Shown piece by piece: positions 1 to 8,835 of a stretch of DNA of 64,000 bases (the stretch's first letter is position 1; each line of letters begins with the position of its first letter). Position numbers and translations under genes: made by a program. The stretch covers positions 372,001 through 436,000 of the forward strand of contig CAVUES010000003.1 of NCBI GenBank assembly GCA_963740555.1, given 5' to 3'. This DNA comes from Mayfieldus sp963740555. GTDB taxonomy: Bacteria; Actinomycetota; Thermoleophilia; Solirubrobacterales; 70-9. The notes under the pieces are model-generated. The model ran no database searches, was not told the origin of the DNA, and worked only from the letters and a program-made list of their open reading frames with translations.

Positions 1-262
1 CGTCGCCGTGGCCTCAACCGTGTTCGTGGTCCAGGTAGTGGTCCCGGTGGCTGTGGGGCCGCTGATCGGAGACCAGTCCTGGGCGCCCACACCCGCCCTC
101 GGCGGCCTCCTCGTCGTCTCGATGCTCGCGGTGGTCACCGGCGCCGTGGCGCTGATGCGCTCACCCGCCGTTTCCACCCTGATTTCCACTGCTGCGCCAG
201 AGGGTCTCGACGGGGACGGCCCGCAGGCCCCGATTGTCGATCTGGAACACCAGCGAGCGTAG
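1..262 (+). CDS. C-terminal part of a membrane protein (runs off the left edge)
   Basis: The frame is open from the first bases of the window and stops at 262, so the start lies outside. The visible residues hold two hydrophobic stretches (about residues 3-20 and 30-50) separated by a short polar loop, then a soluble tail of about 30 residues. GC3 is high until about 160 and falls in the tail. The tail overlaps the 3' end of the convergent fusion gene by about 100 nt. The family cannot be named from this fragment. Next to glycosyltransferase genes, a polysaccharide-related transporter is possible, but this is only inference. Confidence 0.5.
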   Translation, partial: VAVASTVFVVQVVVPVAVGPLIGDQSWAPTPALGGLLVVSMLAVVTGAVALMRSPAVSTLISTAAPEGLDGDGPQAPIVDLEHQRA

Positions 263-2920
263 GGCCGGCCCCGGGTTGGCGGTCTCGGTCAAGGTCACCT
301 CGACCACCTGCCCCGGCGCGACCGATCCCAGCGATCCCCCGCTGTATTGGACGGCGCCGGCGACGGGAATCGCTCCCGCCGAGTGGGCGAGCAGGTACTC
401 GCCCAGGGTGAAGCCGTCCTCGGGCGGGGCGAAGAGGAAATGGCCGTTGAAGCCGAAGCCCGCGGCGGCCTTCTTGAGGTCCTTGCGGGTCCCGAGCCAA
501 TGGACGGGGCCTCCGGAGGCCAGCGTCGGCATGGCGCTGTCGCCGAAGAGGTGCATCTGCACGCGCGTGGCTCGCGACGGCCGGTCATCTACCGCGAACG
601 AGGCCCCCGCGCCGCTTCGGTGAAGCTGCCGTGAGAAGCGCGGGATCGTGCCGGTCGGGGCGCGAACCAGCAGGCCGACGTCGGGTCCGAGGACGGGAAA
701 GCTCGTCGTCGGGCGGGCGTGGAGCGGTCTGGCGAGGACGTTGTAGGGGGCGTCGCTCCCGAATACCCACGCCAGCATCGCGATCGTCACCACCGAGGCG
801 GTGGCGACCCGGGTCAGGCGCAGCCGCAATGAACCCAGCGGCTCGACCCGGCGCGATGCGGTCCGAGCCACGGTGGCCACGGTCGGCAACGCCGCGTAGG
901 AAAGATCCGGACGGCGTGGCTCGGCGATCGCTTCGGTCAATGCCCGCGCGAGCTCTTCGCGCGAGCTGGCCGTGCGGGCGAGGCCGAAGCGCTGATAGGC
1001 GCGGTCGTTGACACGGATGTGCCCGACCTTGAAGCCGAACGAGACGACGCGGCAACCCCGGATCAGCGCCTCCAGGACCGTCAGCCCCGCCGTCGAGTGG
1101 ACGAGCACGTCGGATGCGGCGAGGTAGTCGCTCATCCGATCGGTGAAGCCCACCACCCGCAACCGCGGCTCGTCGGAGAAGCGGCGAACGATGCGCGAAC
1201 GCACGCGCTCGTTTCGCCCCGCGATGCAGACCACCGCTCCTGGATTTCGCTCCAGCGCCGCCTCGATCGCTCCGGTCAGGTCCCCCACTCCCCAGCCTCC
1301 GCCCGAGACCAGGATCACCGGCCCCTCCTCCGGGAGGCCGAGGCCGCGGCGGGCCTCGCCGGTGTCGGCTGGCTCGAAGAAGGTCGGCGAGGTCGGAGGT
1401 CGCGCCCAGGTGACGCTGCCAGGGCCGGCGATCGCTTCGACCTCCTCGATCGACTCGCGGTGGATGACCGTGTGCATGTCGATGCCGGGATGGGCCCAGA
1501 AGCGCAGCCCGGCGAGGTCGGTGATGGCCGAGACGGTGGGCACGTCGAGGCGGCCACGCTTGCGCAGCTCGCCGAACAGCTCGGTGGTGCCCGGATAGGT
1601 CGAGATCAGAACGTCGGGCCGACGGCGCCGGATCATCTTCAGCAGCCGCCGCGTGGAGAGCAAGTATCCGAGCTTGGCGACGAACCAGCGCGTCGGGGGG
1701 AAGCGGGTGAGCAGGAAGTACTGCACCTCGAACGCCCAGGGAAGCCAGTTGAAGGCGACCCAGGAGCCGTCGCGCAGGACCCAGGTGATGAACCTGCCCA
1801 TCTCCGCGAGGCCGTCGACGATCGTCACCTGCGCCTCGGGCTCTTCCTCCTCGATCTCCGCCGCGATCGCCCGCGCCGGGCCGTCGTGGCCCTCGCCGAT
1901 GTCGGCGGAGACGATCAGCACCCGCCGGCCGGTCGGCTGCTCCTCCCAGTCGGCGGCGCACATGGGAGCAGCCCGATGGCCGTTCGTGGCGGCCCGGTGG
2001 CCGTTGTCCGAGCCCTCGTCGGAGCGGCGGCGATACCAGTCGAGGTAGAGGCGCGCCCCCTCGCTGAACGGGGTGATCGGGGCCCAGCCCAGCTCCCTAA
2101 AGGCACGATCGCTCGACACCTCCTTGCCCCCGAAGTCGCCGGCCCGAGAGGGCACGTGGACGAGCTCGGTGCCGCCGACCGCGTCGCGCACCGTCTCGGC
2201 CACCTGCAGGATCGAGATCTCCTCGCTGCCGGCGAGGTTGTAGACGCGGTTGGCGGCCTCCGGTCGCATTGCCCGGACGATCCCGTCGGCCAGGTCCTCC
2301 ACGTATACGAAGCGGCGCGACTGCTCGCCGCTGCCGGCGATCGTCAGCGCCTCGCCCGCCATCGCCCGCCTGACGAAGGCGGAGAGGACGGTGGCGCCGC
2401 GTGCCCGCGGCCCGTACGGGATCCCGAAGCGCAGGATCGTCGGCTCGAGGTCGAAGAAACGAGCGTAGGACTGGCAGTAGATCTCGCCGGCGAGCTTGGT
2501 GGCCGTGTAGGGGTGGCGGGGCGGCGGGGTCTCGGTCTCCTCGTCGACGGCCGTCTCCGGGCAATCGCTGTAGACCCAGATCGTGCTGCCGTAGATCACC
2601 CGCTTGACGCCGGTGAGCCGCGCCGCCTCCAGCACCGCCATCACCCCGCGCGCATTGATCTGCTCCGCCTTTCCCGGTTCGGCCTCGACCACACCGACAT
2701 CGGCCACGGCGGCAAGGTGGATGATCGCGTCGCAGCCGCTGAGCGCGCGGCTGAGCGCGCCGGTGTCGGTGACGTCGCCGCTCACCGCTCGCACCTCCTC
2801 GCGCGGGTGGTACGGCGAGGGCTCGAGGTCGAAGATCACCGGCTCATGGCCGGCATCGATCAGCTTGTCGACGACGTGCGAGCCGATGAACCCGGATCCG
2901 CCCGTGACCAGGACCTTCAT
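161..2920 (-). CDS. Fusion: NAD-dependent epimerase + MGDG-synthase-like glycosyltransferase + C-terminal secreted-type domain
   Basis: 919 aa. Residues 1-295 are an extended SDR sugar epimerase (GGSGFIGSH nucleotide loop, Y138-x3-K142). A polar linker (296-330) leads to a GT28 / MGDG-synthase-like glycosyltransferase at about 331-685 (start SADIGEGH, later SGGGWGVGD and HSTAGLTVLEAL). A hydrophobic segment at about 703-721 precedes a C-terminal domain (740-919) that weakly resembles the tail of polysaccharide deacetylases, so this last part would lie outside the membrane. The ATG at 2920 was chosen because it begins the Rossmann motif and overlaps the upstream aminotransferase stop as ATGA. 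The reading frame is continuous, so the fusion is real in this sequence. Inferred role: making and transferring a modified sugar onto a lipid or surface polymer. Donor and acceptor are unknown. Confidence 0.85.
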   Translation of the reverse strand: MKVLVTGGSGFIGSHVVDKLIDAGHEPVIFDLEPSPYHPREEVRAVSGDVTDTGALSRALSGCDAIIHLAAVADVGVVEAEPGKAEQINARGVMAVLEAARLTGVKRVIYGSTIWVYSDCPETAVDEETETPPPRHPYTATKLAGEIYCQSYARFFDLEPTILRFGIPYGPRARGATVLSAFVRRAMAGEALTIAGSGEQSRRFVYVEDLADGIVRAMRPEAANRVYNLAGSEEISILQVAETVRDAVGGTELVHVPSRAGDFGGKEVSSDRAFRELGWAPITPFSEGARLYLDWYRRRSDEGSDNGHRAATNGHRAAPMCAADWEEQPTGRRVLIVSADIGEGHDGPARAIAAEIEEEEPEAQVTIVDGLAEMGRFITWVLRDGSWVAFNWLPWAFEVQYFLLTRFPPTRWFVAKLGYLLSTRRLLKMIRRRRPDVLISTYPGTTELFGELRKRGRLDVPTVSAITDLAGLRFWAHPGIDMHTVIHRESIEEVEAIAGPGSVTWARPPTSPTFFEPADTGEARRGLGLPEEGPVILVSGGGWGVGDLTGAIEAALERNPGAVVCIAGRNERVRSRIVRRFSDEPRLRVVGFTDRMSDYLAASDVLVHSTAGLTVLEALIRGCRVVSFGFKVGHIRVNDRAYQRFGLARTASSREELARALTEAIAEPRRPDLSYAALPTVATVARTASRRVEPLGSLRLRLTRVATASVVTIAMLAWVFGSDAPYNVLARPLHARPTTSFPVLGPDVGLLVRAPTGTIPRFSRQLHRSGAGASFAVDDRPSRATRVQMHLFGDSAMPTLASGGPVHWLGTRKDLKKAAAGFGFNGHFLFAPPEDGFTLGEYLLAHSAGAIPVAGAVQYSGGSLGSVAPGQVVEVTLTETANPGPALRSLVFQIDNRGLRAVPVETLWRSSGNQGGNGG

Positions 2921-3960
2921 TGCCCGTCCGCCTCCTGCGAGCGCCCACCGCGGTAGTAGAGGGGGACGCACCAGTGGTGGGTGGCGACCCAATCGGTTTC
3001 CGGTAGATCCACGGCGTGCCCCAGGATTCGATGGCAGGGTTGGTCGTAGACCTTGCCGGTCGAATCGGACACGGGATCGAAGACGATGTACTTGTAAAGA
3101 CCGGAGACCATTCCCTCCGGCAGCATCAGGCGGGCCGGGTGCTCGGGGTCCAGCTGCTCGCGGGCGATCTCGTTCTTGACCGCGACGATCTCCTCGAGGC
3201 GCTCCAGGGCCACGACCCCGATCGCCGCCGTGAACTCGCTCATCCGCGCGTTCGTCCCTTGGACCTCGTACTCGGGCTTGCCGTAATTTCGAAACCGGCG
3301 CGCGAACTCGGCCAGGTCGTCGTTGCGGGTCACGAGCACCCCACCCTCGCCGGTCGAGATCGTCTTCGTCGCGTAGAGCGAGTAGACGCCGGCGTCGCCC
3401 CAGGTGCCCGGTCGACGGCCGTTCCAGGAGGCGCCGTGCGCGTGGGCGCAGTCCTCGATCAGGAAGATCTCGTTCTCACGGCAGTAGGCGGCGATCTGCT
3501 CGACGTCGTAGGCGATGTGCCCGCCGATGTGGACGAGCCAGACGGCCCGCGGTCGATGCAACTCGGCCTTCTGCTCGAAGTCGCGAAACGACATGCAGAG
3601 GTCCTCGCGGTTGCAGTCCACGAATTCGACCTTGCCGCCCGCGTGCAGGACCGACAGCGGCGTGGCCATGAAGGTGTTCGAGGGGCACAACACGACCTGG
3701 TCGCGAACGTCGGCGAAGCCGAGCGCCGCGGCCGCGCCTCCAGCCCAGCTTCCCGTTGCCACCGCCCCGACGCCGTTGTGCCGCTCCCAATCGCCCTCGA
3801 GTCGATCGACCAGCGGGCCTTCGCTCCAGCGCTCGGAGTCGAGGACCTGGTCCCAGAGCTCGTGCAGGCGCTCGCGGTCGCGGTGGTCGAATCCGATGCT
3901 GAATCGCGAGAAGTCGAGCGCCGGGCTGCCCTCGACTTGCGCTGAGCGATCTGCGATCAA
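2917..3960 (-). CDS. DegT/DnrJ/EryC1/StrS family PLP-dependent sugar aminotransferase
   Basis: About 347 aa, the normal length for fold-type I sugar aminotransferases that aminate nucleotide-linked ketosugars. Visible features are the cofactor-proximal SNTFMATPLSVLHAGG segment, the FLIEDCAHAHGA motif and the Schiff-base lysine in SLYATKTISTGEGG. The TTG at 3960 is preferred: AAGGGAA lies just upstream, it follows the small membrane ORF directly, and an upstream extension would add only basic residues foreign to the family. It overlaps the epimerase-glycosyltransferase gene by 4 nt (ATGA), so the two are surely one operon and probably make an amino sugar that the fusion protein uses. Confidence 0.85.
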   Translation of the reverse strand: MIADRSAQVEGSPALDFSRFSIGFDHRDRERLHELWDQVLDSERWSEGPLVDRLEGDWERHNGVGAVATGSWAGGAAAALGFADVRDQVVLCPSNTFMATPLSVLHAGGKVEFVDCNREDLCMSFRDFEQKAELHRPRAVWLVHIGGHIAYDVEQIAAYCRENEIFLIEDCAHAHGASWNGRRPGTWGDAGVYSLYATKTISTGEGGVLVTRNDDLAEFARRFRNYGKPEYEVQGTNARMSEFTAAIGVVALERLEEIVAVKNEIAREQLDPEHPARLMLPEGMVSGLYKYIVFDPVSDSTGKVYDQPCHRILGHAVDLPETDWVATHHWCVPLYYRGGRSQEADGQ

Positions 3961-3970
3961 TCGTGTTCCC

Positions 3971-4105
3971 TTACAAGCTCGCCGCGACCGCGAGCGCCGC
4001 AATCCCGGCCGCGGAGGCGGCGATCAGCGCGGAATGGCTCAGAGCGCCGGACACAAGCCCAACCATCAAGGCAGCCCCAAAGAGGAGGATTCGATTCAGG
4101 ATCAC
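3971..4105 (-). CDS. Possible 44-aa small membrane protein
   Basis: A short GTG-started frame with a basic N-terminus and two hydrophobic stretches (LLFGAALMVGLVSGAL, then an Ala/Leu-rich run to the end). It ends 10 nt before the TTG of the aminotransferase, and the intervening bases hold that gene's Shine-Dalgarno sequence, which would fit translational coupling. Its own ribosome-binding site is weak. The hydrophobic pattern favours this frame over the overlapping, arginine-rich one, but no family was recognised. Confidence 0.35.
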   Translation of the reverse strand: MILNRILLFGAALMVGLVSGALSHSALIAASAAGIAALAVAASL

Positions 4106-4276
4106 TGACGTCCATCGATGAGGTCGGCGCCCTGGCTGCCGGCACGCTAAGGGCGCGACCTAATCGGAGCCTAAAGGTGCGCGCGGCGCCGCGCGGCGCG
4201 CCTTGTGTCGAGATGGAGGACGACGGAGGGCGCCGTCAGGTGACAGAAATCACTCTTGCCCGCGCCTGGCCCGGCG

Positions 4277-4282
4277 TAAGGT
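4277..4282 (+). promoter_or_regulatory. -10 box of a leaderless-type promoter for the cyclase gene
   Basis: TAAGGT fits the actinobacterial TANNNT -10 consensus and ends 9 nt before the ATG at 4292. A weak -35 (TTGCCC) sits 15 nt upstream. No clear Shine-Dalgarno lies between the box and the start, so transcription would begin at or next to the start codon. Confidence 0.45.
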
Positions 4283-4291
4283 TGTGCCGGG

Positions 4292-7200
4292 ATGGAGGTT
4301 GCGTGTCCCAGCTGCGGTGCCGAGAACCCCGAGCGGGCTCGTTTCTGCATGTCCTGCGGCACGCAGTTCGCGCCTCACTGCCCCAGTTGCGGGGCCGAGA
4401 GCCCCGCCGGCGCCAAGTTCTGCATCGAATGCGGGACCGCCCTGGCGACCGCGGATGCGAGCGGCCGGGGTCCGGCCGCCCAACCCGTAGCCGTCGAGGC
4501 GGTCGAGCAACTGCCCGAAGAGCGCCGCCAGGTCTCGGTCCTGTTCGCCGATCTCTCTGGCTACACGGCGGTTGCCGAGCGGATGGACCCAGAGGCGGTC
4601 AAGCAGCTGCTCGACAGGACGCTGCGAAAGCTCGGTGAGGAGGTGACCCGCTTCGGGGGCACGGTCGACAAATACATCGGCGACAACGTGATGGCCGTGT
4701 TCGGTGCCCCCCATTCATACGAGGACGACCCCGAGCGCGCGGTGCGGGCCGGACTGGCGATGCAGGAGGCGATGGAGCGCCTCAACGAGCGCCAAGCGCC
4801 CCAGAGCCAGGTGAACTTTCTGCTCCGGGTCGGAATCAACAGCGGCGAGGTGCTGGCCGGGCGAATGGGCGACGGCTACACGGTGATCGGAGACCCGGTC
4901 AACGTCGCCGCGCGGCTGCAGGCCGCGGCGCGGCCCGGAAGCGTCACCGTGGGCGAGTCCACCTACCGGGCGACCCGCGAGGCGATCTCCTACGACGAGC
5001 TCGAGCCGCTGGCGCTGAAGGGAAAGTCCGAGCCGGTCCCGGCCTGGGAGGCGACCCGAGTGCTCGCCGGACGCCCGACCCATCGCGGCGCCGAGCGGCC
5101 CGGCGCACCGCTCGTCGGCCGCGACGACGAGTCGGCGTTGCTGGTCTCGCTCGCCCAGCGCGTCGGGCGCGAGGGGCGCCCGCACCTGGTCACCGTGATC
5201 GGGCAGGCCGGGGTCGGCAAGTCGCGGTTGCTGCGCGAGTTCGTCACCCAGGCCTCGCGGATGGAGCCACCGCCGAAGCTTCTGACCGGGGAATGCCCGC
5301 CCTACGGGACCGGGATCTCCTACTGGGCCCTCGGCGAGGTGATCAGGGCCGAGTTCGGAATCGGTGGCGGCGAGCCCACCGAGTCGGCATGGGCGAAGCT
5401 GCGCGAGGGGATGGCGGAGCTGCTCGACGGCGGCGTAGCCGACGAAGGCGCGGAGCGAAACGCGGCGCTGATCGCCCGCATGCTCGGAATCGAGCCGCCC
5501 GACGGGGCCCCGCCGCTGGAGAGCGACGACCCGCAGCGGATGCGCGAGAGCCTGTTCTCCGCCGTCCGGGTGCTGCTCGAGGCGATCAGCTCGACCCAGC
5601 CCCTCGTCATCGCCTTCGAGGACATCCACTGGGCGGACGAGGGGATGCTGGACCTGATCGAGCACCTGGCGCGCTGGATGCGCGGGCCGATGCTGCTGAT
5701 CTGCCTGGCGCGCGACGAGCTGCTCGACCGCCGCAGCGACTGGGCGGGAGGGCGGCGCAACGCAACCTCGATCTTCCTCGACCCGCTGACCCCGAATGAG
5801 ACCGAGGAGCTGGTCGAGAGCCTGTATGGCAACGGCAATCGCGAGCTGATCTCGAGGGTCGCGGAGCGAGCCGGCGGCAACCCGCTGTTCGCGGAGGAGA
5901 TGGTCAACCGGCTCCAGGAAGGCGGTGACGAGCCCGACGTTCTGCCCGAGACAGTGCATTCGGTGCTCGCGGCGCGCCTCGACTCGCTCGGCGCCTTTGA
6001 GCGGCGGCTGCTCCAGCAGGCCGCCGTGGTCGGGCAGAACTTCTGGGAGGGGATCCTGCTCAGTGCCGCCGGCCAGAGCGAGGGGACGGTGCGCGACGCG
6101 CTCGGATCGCTGCAGGACAAGGAGCTGGTGATCGCCAACCCGACCAGCCGCCTCGCCGGCGAGCGCGAGTACACCTTCAAGCACGCGCTGATCCGAGACG
6201 TCGCCTACGGGATGCTTCCGAAGGCGACCCGCTGCCGCCAGCACTTCCAGGTCGGTGGCTACATCGAGGAGCGGGCCGGCGAGCGCGGCGAGCGCGCAGT
6301 GGCGCTGATCGCCGACCACTACGGCCGGGCGGCCTCGCTGGGGGCGGAGTCCGGGATCGACCCCGACGAGCTGCGGGAGATGAACGCCAAGGCCGTCGAT
6401 TACCTGGAGGCCGCGGGCGACGCGACCCTCGCCCTCTACTCCAACCAGGAGGCGCTCGGGCACTACCGGGCCGCCAGAGATCTGGAGGGGGCGCTGGGCG
6501 AGACCGAGGCGGCCCGGATCGGCGAGAAGATGGGCAACGCGGCGCTGCGTCTGGGACGTGTCGACGAGGCGGTCGAGGTGTGGGAGCAGTGCCTCGACTA
6601 CTACCGCCGCCAGGAGGACCTGGCGCGGGTCGGCGACCTGCACCGAAAGATCGGCGCCGGGCTCTGGCACAAGGGCGACCGGGGCGCCTCGATCGACCAC
6701 TACCAGAAGGGCATCGACCTGCTCAAGGACGGCCCGCCCTGCATCGAGCTGGTGCGGCTCTACGAGGAGGCGGCGTCGCTGTACATGCACACCGGCGACA
6801 ACATGCTCGCGATCTACGCATCCGAGAAGGCGCTGCGGCTGGCGGAGCGACTCGGAGAGGCGGCGGCGGCGAGCCGCGCCCACGGGATCTTCGGGCGCGT
6901 GTTCGGGCGCATCGGCGACTTCGAGAAGGCGCGCGAGAACCTCGAGCGCTCGGTCGAGCTGGCGCGCGACTCCGACCCCGCCGAGGCAGTGCGGGCGCTG
7001 CTCACGCTCGGCTATCACCTCGAGGCCTCGGAGGCCGACTACGAGGGCGCCGGCAAGGCTTACGTCGAGGCGCTGGAGCTCGCGGTCGAGGTCGGCGACC
7101 TGCCCTCCCAGGTCGAGCTGCACGCGGCGCTGGCCGAGCTTGCCGTCTACCGCGCCGACTGGGAGACGGTGAAGCGGGAGACCGACGCCAGCGCCTCGCT

Positions 7201-7852
7201 GGCCGAGCGCGAGGGCCTGCTCGGAAAGCTCTGCTTCCCCTATGTGATGCGCGGTGTGCTGCGCTGGCGCGAGGGCGATTGGGAGGCAGCCGAGGAGTCG
7301 CTGCGCCGCGCCCACGAGGTCGCCGACCAGGTCGGCCGCTCGGAGGTCGCTTTCTCCTCGCTCTACTGGCTCGCCGCGGTGCGCTCGGACCGCGGCGAGC
7401 ACGCTGCCGCCGAGACCGCGCTTGCGCAGGCGCTCGACATCGGCGAGCGCGCCGGCCTGGTCGCGCAGCTCGTCGAGGCGAGCTCGGCGCGGGCCGTGAA
7501 CCTGGCGCTCGGCGGTCGCGAGGAGCACGCCCGCGAGGCGGCCGAAGGCGCTGCCCACCTCGCCGAGCGGCTGCAGCAATACCCGGTCGGGCGCGCGGCC
7601 ACCAGGGAGGCAGCCGGGGTCACGGCCTCCGATCCCGCCGAGGGGGCCGCGGCGCTCGAGGAGGCCGCGGCCGCCTGGGAGCAGCTCGGGCATCCGCTGG
7701 ACGCCGCGCGCTGTGAGGAGCTGCGCGGCCGCCGGCTCGCCGAGACCGACCGGCAGGCCGCGCGGGAGGCGCTCGATTCCGCCGCGGAGCGCTATGAGCA
7801 GCTCGGCGTCGCCCACCTGGCCGAGCGGGCCCGCGAGCTGGTCGGCGCCTAG
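4292..7852 (+). CDS. Multidomain regulator: double zinc ribbon, class III adenylate cyclase, AAA ATPase, TPR repeats
   Basis: 1186 aa. Two CxxC...CxxC zinc ribbons occupy about residues 5-50 (CPSCGAENP, CPSCGAESP). A class III nucleotide cyclase domain follows at about 78-260, with metal-binding FADLSGYT and YIGDNVMAVFG and the transition-state Asn/Arg in NVAARLQ. An AAA/LuxR-type ATPase begins near 275 (Walker A GQAGVGKSRLL, Walker B-like LVIAFEDIHWADE). The C-terminal half is TPR-like helical repeats to the end. This is the known zinc-ribbon/cyclase/ATPase layout of large actinobacterial and proteobacterial sensors. It probably makes cAMP in response to a signal read by the ATPase-TPR part. 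No transmembrane segment is visible, so it is cytosolic. It stands alone as a transcription unit behind its own promoter. Confidence 0.92.
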   Translation: MEVACPSCGAENPERARFCMSCGTQFAPHCPSCGAESPAGAKFCIECGTALATADASGRGPAAQPVAVEAVEQLPEERRQVSVLFADLSGYTAVAERMDPEAVKQLLDRTLRKLGEEVTRFGGTVDKYIGDNVMAVFGAPHSYEDDPERAVRAGLAMQEAMERLNERQAPQSQVNFLLRVGINSGEVLAGRMGDGYTVIGDPVNVAARLQAAARPGSVTVGESTYRATREAISYDELEPLALKGKSEPVPAWEATRVLAGRPTHRGAERPGAPLVGRDDESALLVSLAQRVGREGRPHLVTVIGQAGVGKSRLLREFVTQASRMEPPPKLLTGECPPYGTGISYWALGEVIRAEFGIGGGEPTESAWAKLREGMAELLDGGVADEGAERNAALIARMLGIEPPDGAPPLESDDPQRMRESLFSAVRVLLEAISSTQPLVIAFEDIHWADEGMLDLIEHLARWMRGPMLLICLARDELLDRRSDWAGGRRNATSIFLDPLTPNETEELVESLYGNGNRELISRVAERAGGNPLFAEEMVNRLQEGGDEPDVLPETVHSVLAARLDSLGAFERRLLQQAAVVGQNFWEGILLSAAGQSEGTVRDALGSLQDKELVIANPTSRLAGEREYTFKHALIRDVAYGMLPKATRCRQHFQVGGYIEERAGERGERAVALIADHYGRAASLGAESGIDPDELREMNAKAVDYLEAAGDATLALYSNQEALGHYRAARDLEGALGETEAARIGEKMGNAALRLGRVDEAVEVWEQCLDYYRRQEDLARVGDLHRKIGAGLWHKGDRGASIDHYQKGIDLLKDGPPCIELVRLYEEAASLYMHTGDNMLAIYASEKALRLAERLGEAAAASRAHGIFGRVFGRIGDFEKARENLERSVELARDSDPAEAVRALLTLGYHLEASEADYEGAGKAYVEALELAVEVGDLPSQVELHAALAELAVYRADWETVKRETDASASLAEREGLLGKLCFPYVMRGVLRWREGDWEAAEESLRRAHEVADQVGRSEVAFSSLYWLAAVRSDRGEHAAAETALAQALDIGERAGLVAQLVEASSARAVNLALGGREEHAREAAEGAAHLAERLQQYPVGRAATREAAGVTASDPAEGAAALEEAAAAWEQLGHPLDAARCEELRGRRLAETDRQAAREALDSAAERYEQLGVAHLAERARELVGA

Positions 7853-7952
7853 CGAGGATTTCCTGCCGCAAGCGCACCGGCTGAGGCGGTCCGGTGTGTC
7901 ACCGCGCCGCTACGCGCCGGGGCGGCAGAGGGGCGAAAGTAGAATGCGCCCG

Positions 7953-8351
7953 ATGAGCGAGCCGCGTCCGGCCCACGTCCACGAACGCCACTTCACGATC
8001 GAGCAGGCGAACGCCTCGCTGGCGACCGTGAAGCCGCTGCTGCAGCGGCTGCGCGATGCACGCGACCTGCTCACCGACGAGGAGGCGCACGCCGCACTCA
8101 CCGACGCGGCGCCGACCAATGGCGGCGGCGAGCCGGGGACCCAGGTGGGCGAGGCCTTTCTGGAGGTGCGCCGCCTGCTTCTGACGATGGAGGAGGCCGG
8201 GATCATGGTCCGCGACATCGACCGCGGCCTGATCGACTTTCCCGCCATCTTCGACCAGCGCGAGGTCTACCTCTGCTGGGAGCTGGGCGAGGACGAGGTC
8301 ACCTGGTGGCACGAGCTCGACGCCGGCTACCGTGGACGCCAGCAGCTCTGA
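7953..8351 (+). CDS. DUF2203 family protein
   Basis: About 132 aa, a typical length for DUF2203. The N-terminal half is helical (FTIEQANASLATVKPLL) and the conserved C-terminal signature reads GLIDFPAIFDQREVYLCWE followed by WWHELDAGYRGRQ. No function is established for the family. ATG 7953 is preferred over the in-frame ATG at 7944 because TAGAAT (7940-7945) lies 7 nt upstream of 7953 and overlaps 7944; the alternative would use a GAGGGG ribosome site. The stop overlaps the start of the next gene by 20 nt. Confidence 0.8.
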   Translation: MSEPRPAHVHERHFTIEQANASLATVKPLLQRLRDARDLLTDEEAHAALTDAAPTNGGGEPGTQVGEAFLEVRRLLLTMEEAGIMVRDIDRGLIDFPAIFDQREVYLCWELGEDEVTWWHELDAGYRGRQQL

Positions 8352-8835
8352 GCGCCAGGCCGCGAATCCCAAGCCCGGGCCGCCGGGTTGGTGGCATGCA
8401 ATAGGAGCGCTGGCGGCGGCCGAGCGTCTCGCCGGCCTGGGGGCGCTGATCTGCGCGGCGGCGACCGTGCTGCCCTGGTACACGGCCCCAATCGGGGGGC
8501 TGGTGAGGACCGGGCTCGGCACATTCGGCTTCGCGATGGCGGCGCAGCTGATCACCGTCGGCGCAGCCCTGGCGCTGCTGCTGGAGGTCGGCCGCGGCCG
8601 CCGTCCCCCCATGCCGCTGCACGAGGGAACGCTGCTCGCCGCAGCGGGATTCTGGGCCGGCGCGATCGTCACCTATTCGATGTTCGACCGCCCGCAATTC
8701 GAGCTTGCCGGCTTCAACCAGGACTACGCGCTTGCCTATGGCATCTTCGTGGCGCTCGGAGGAGCAGCGGTGCTCGCGATCGCCGGTTTGCGGATCCGCC
8801 GCACCGAGCTGGCGCGCGAGCAAGGCCGCAGCTAG
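8332..8835 (+). CDS. Four-helix membrane protein of unknown function
   Basis: 167 aa with four hydrophobic segments (about residues 24-46, 62-83, 97-116 and 133-152), a short polar N-terminus and a basic C-terminal tail. The GTG at 8332 lies inside the end of the DUF2203 gene, which suggests coupled translation. The stop shares bases with the stop of the convergent PPK2 gene. No enzymatic motif or known family was recognised. Confidence 0.7.
   Translation: MDASSSERQAANPKPGPPGWWHAIGALAAAERLAGLGALICAAATVLPWYTAPIGGLVRTGLGTFGFAMAAQLITVGAALALLLEVGRGRRPPMPLHEGTLLAAAGFWAGAIVTYSMFDRPQFELAGFNQDYALAYGIFVALGGAAVLAIAGLRIRRTELAREQGRS

Noticed and set aside
4715..7816. A 1033-codon minus-strand frame
   Set aside because: Antisense shadow of the cyclase-ATPase-TPR gene, with no domain signature.
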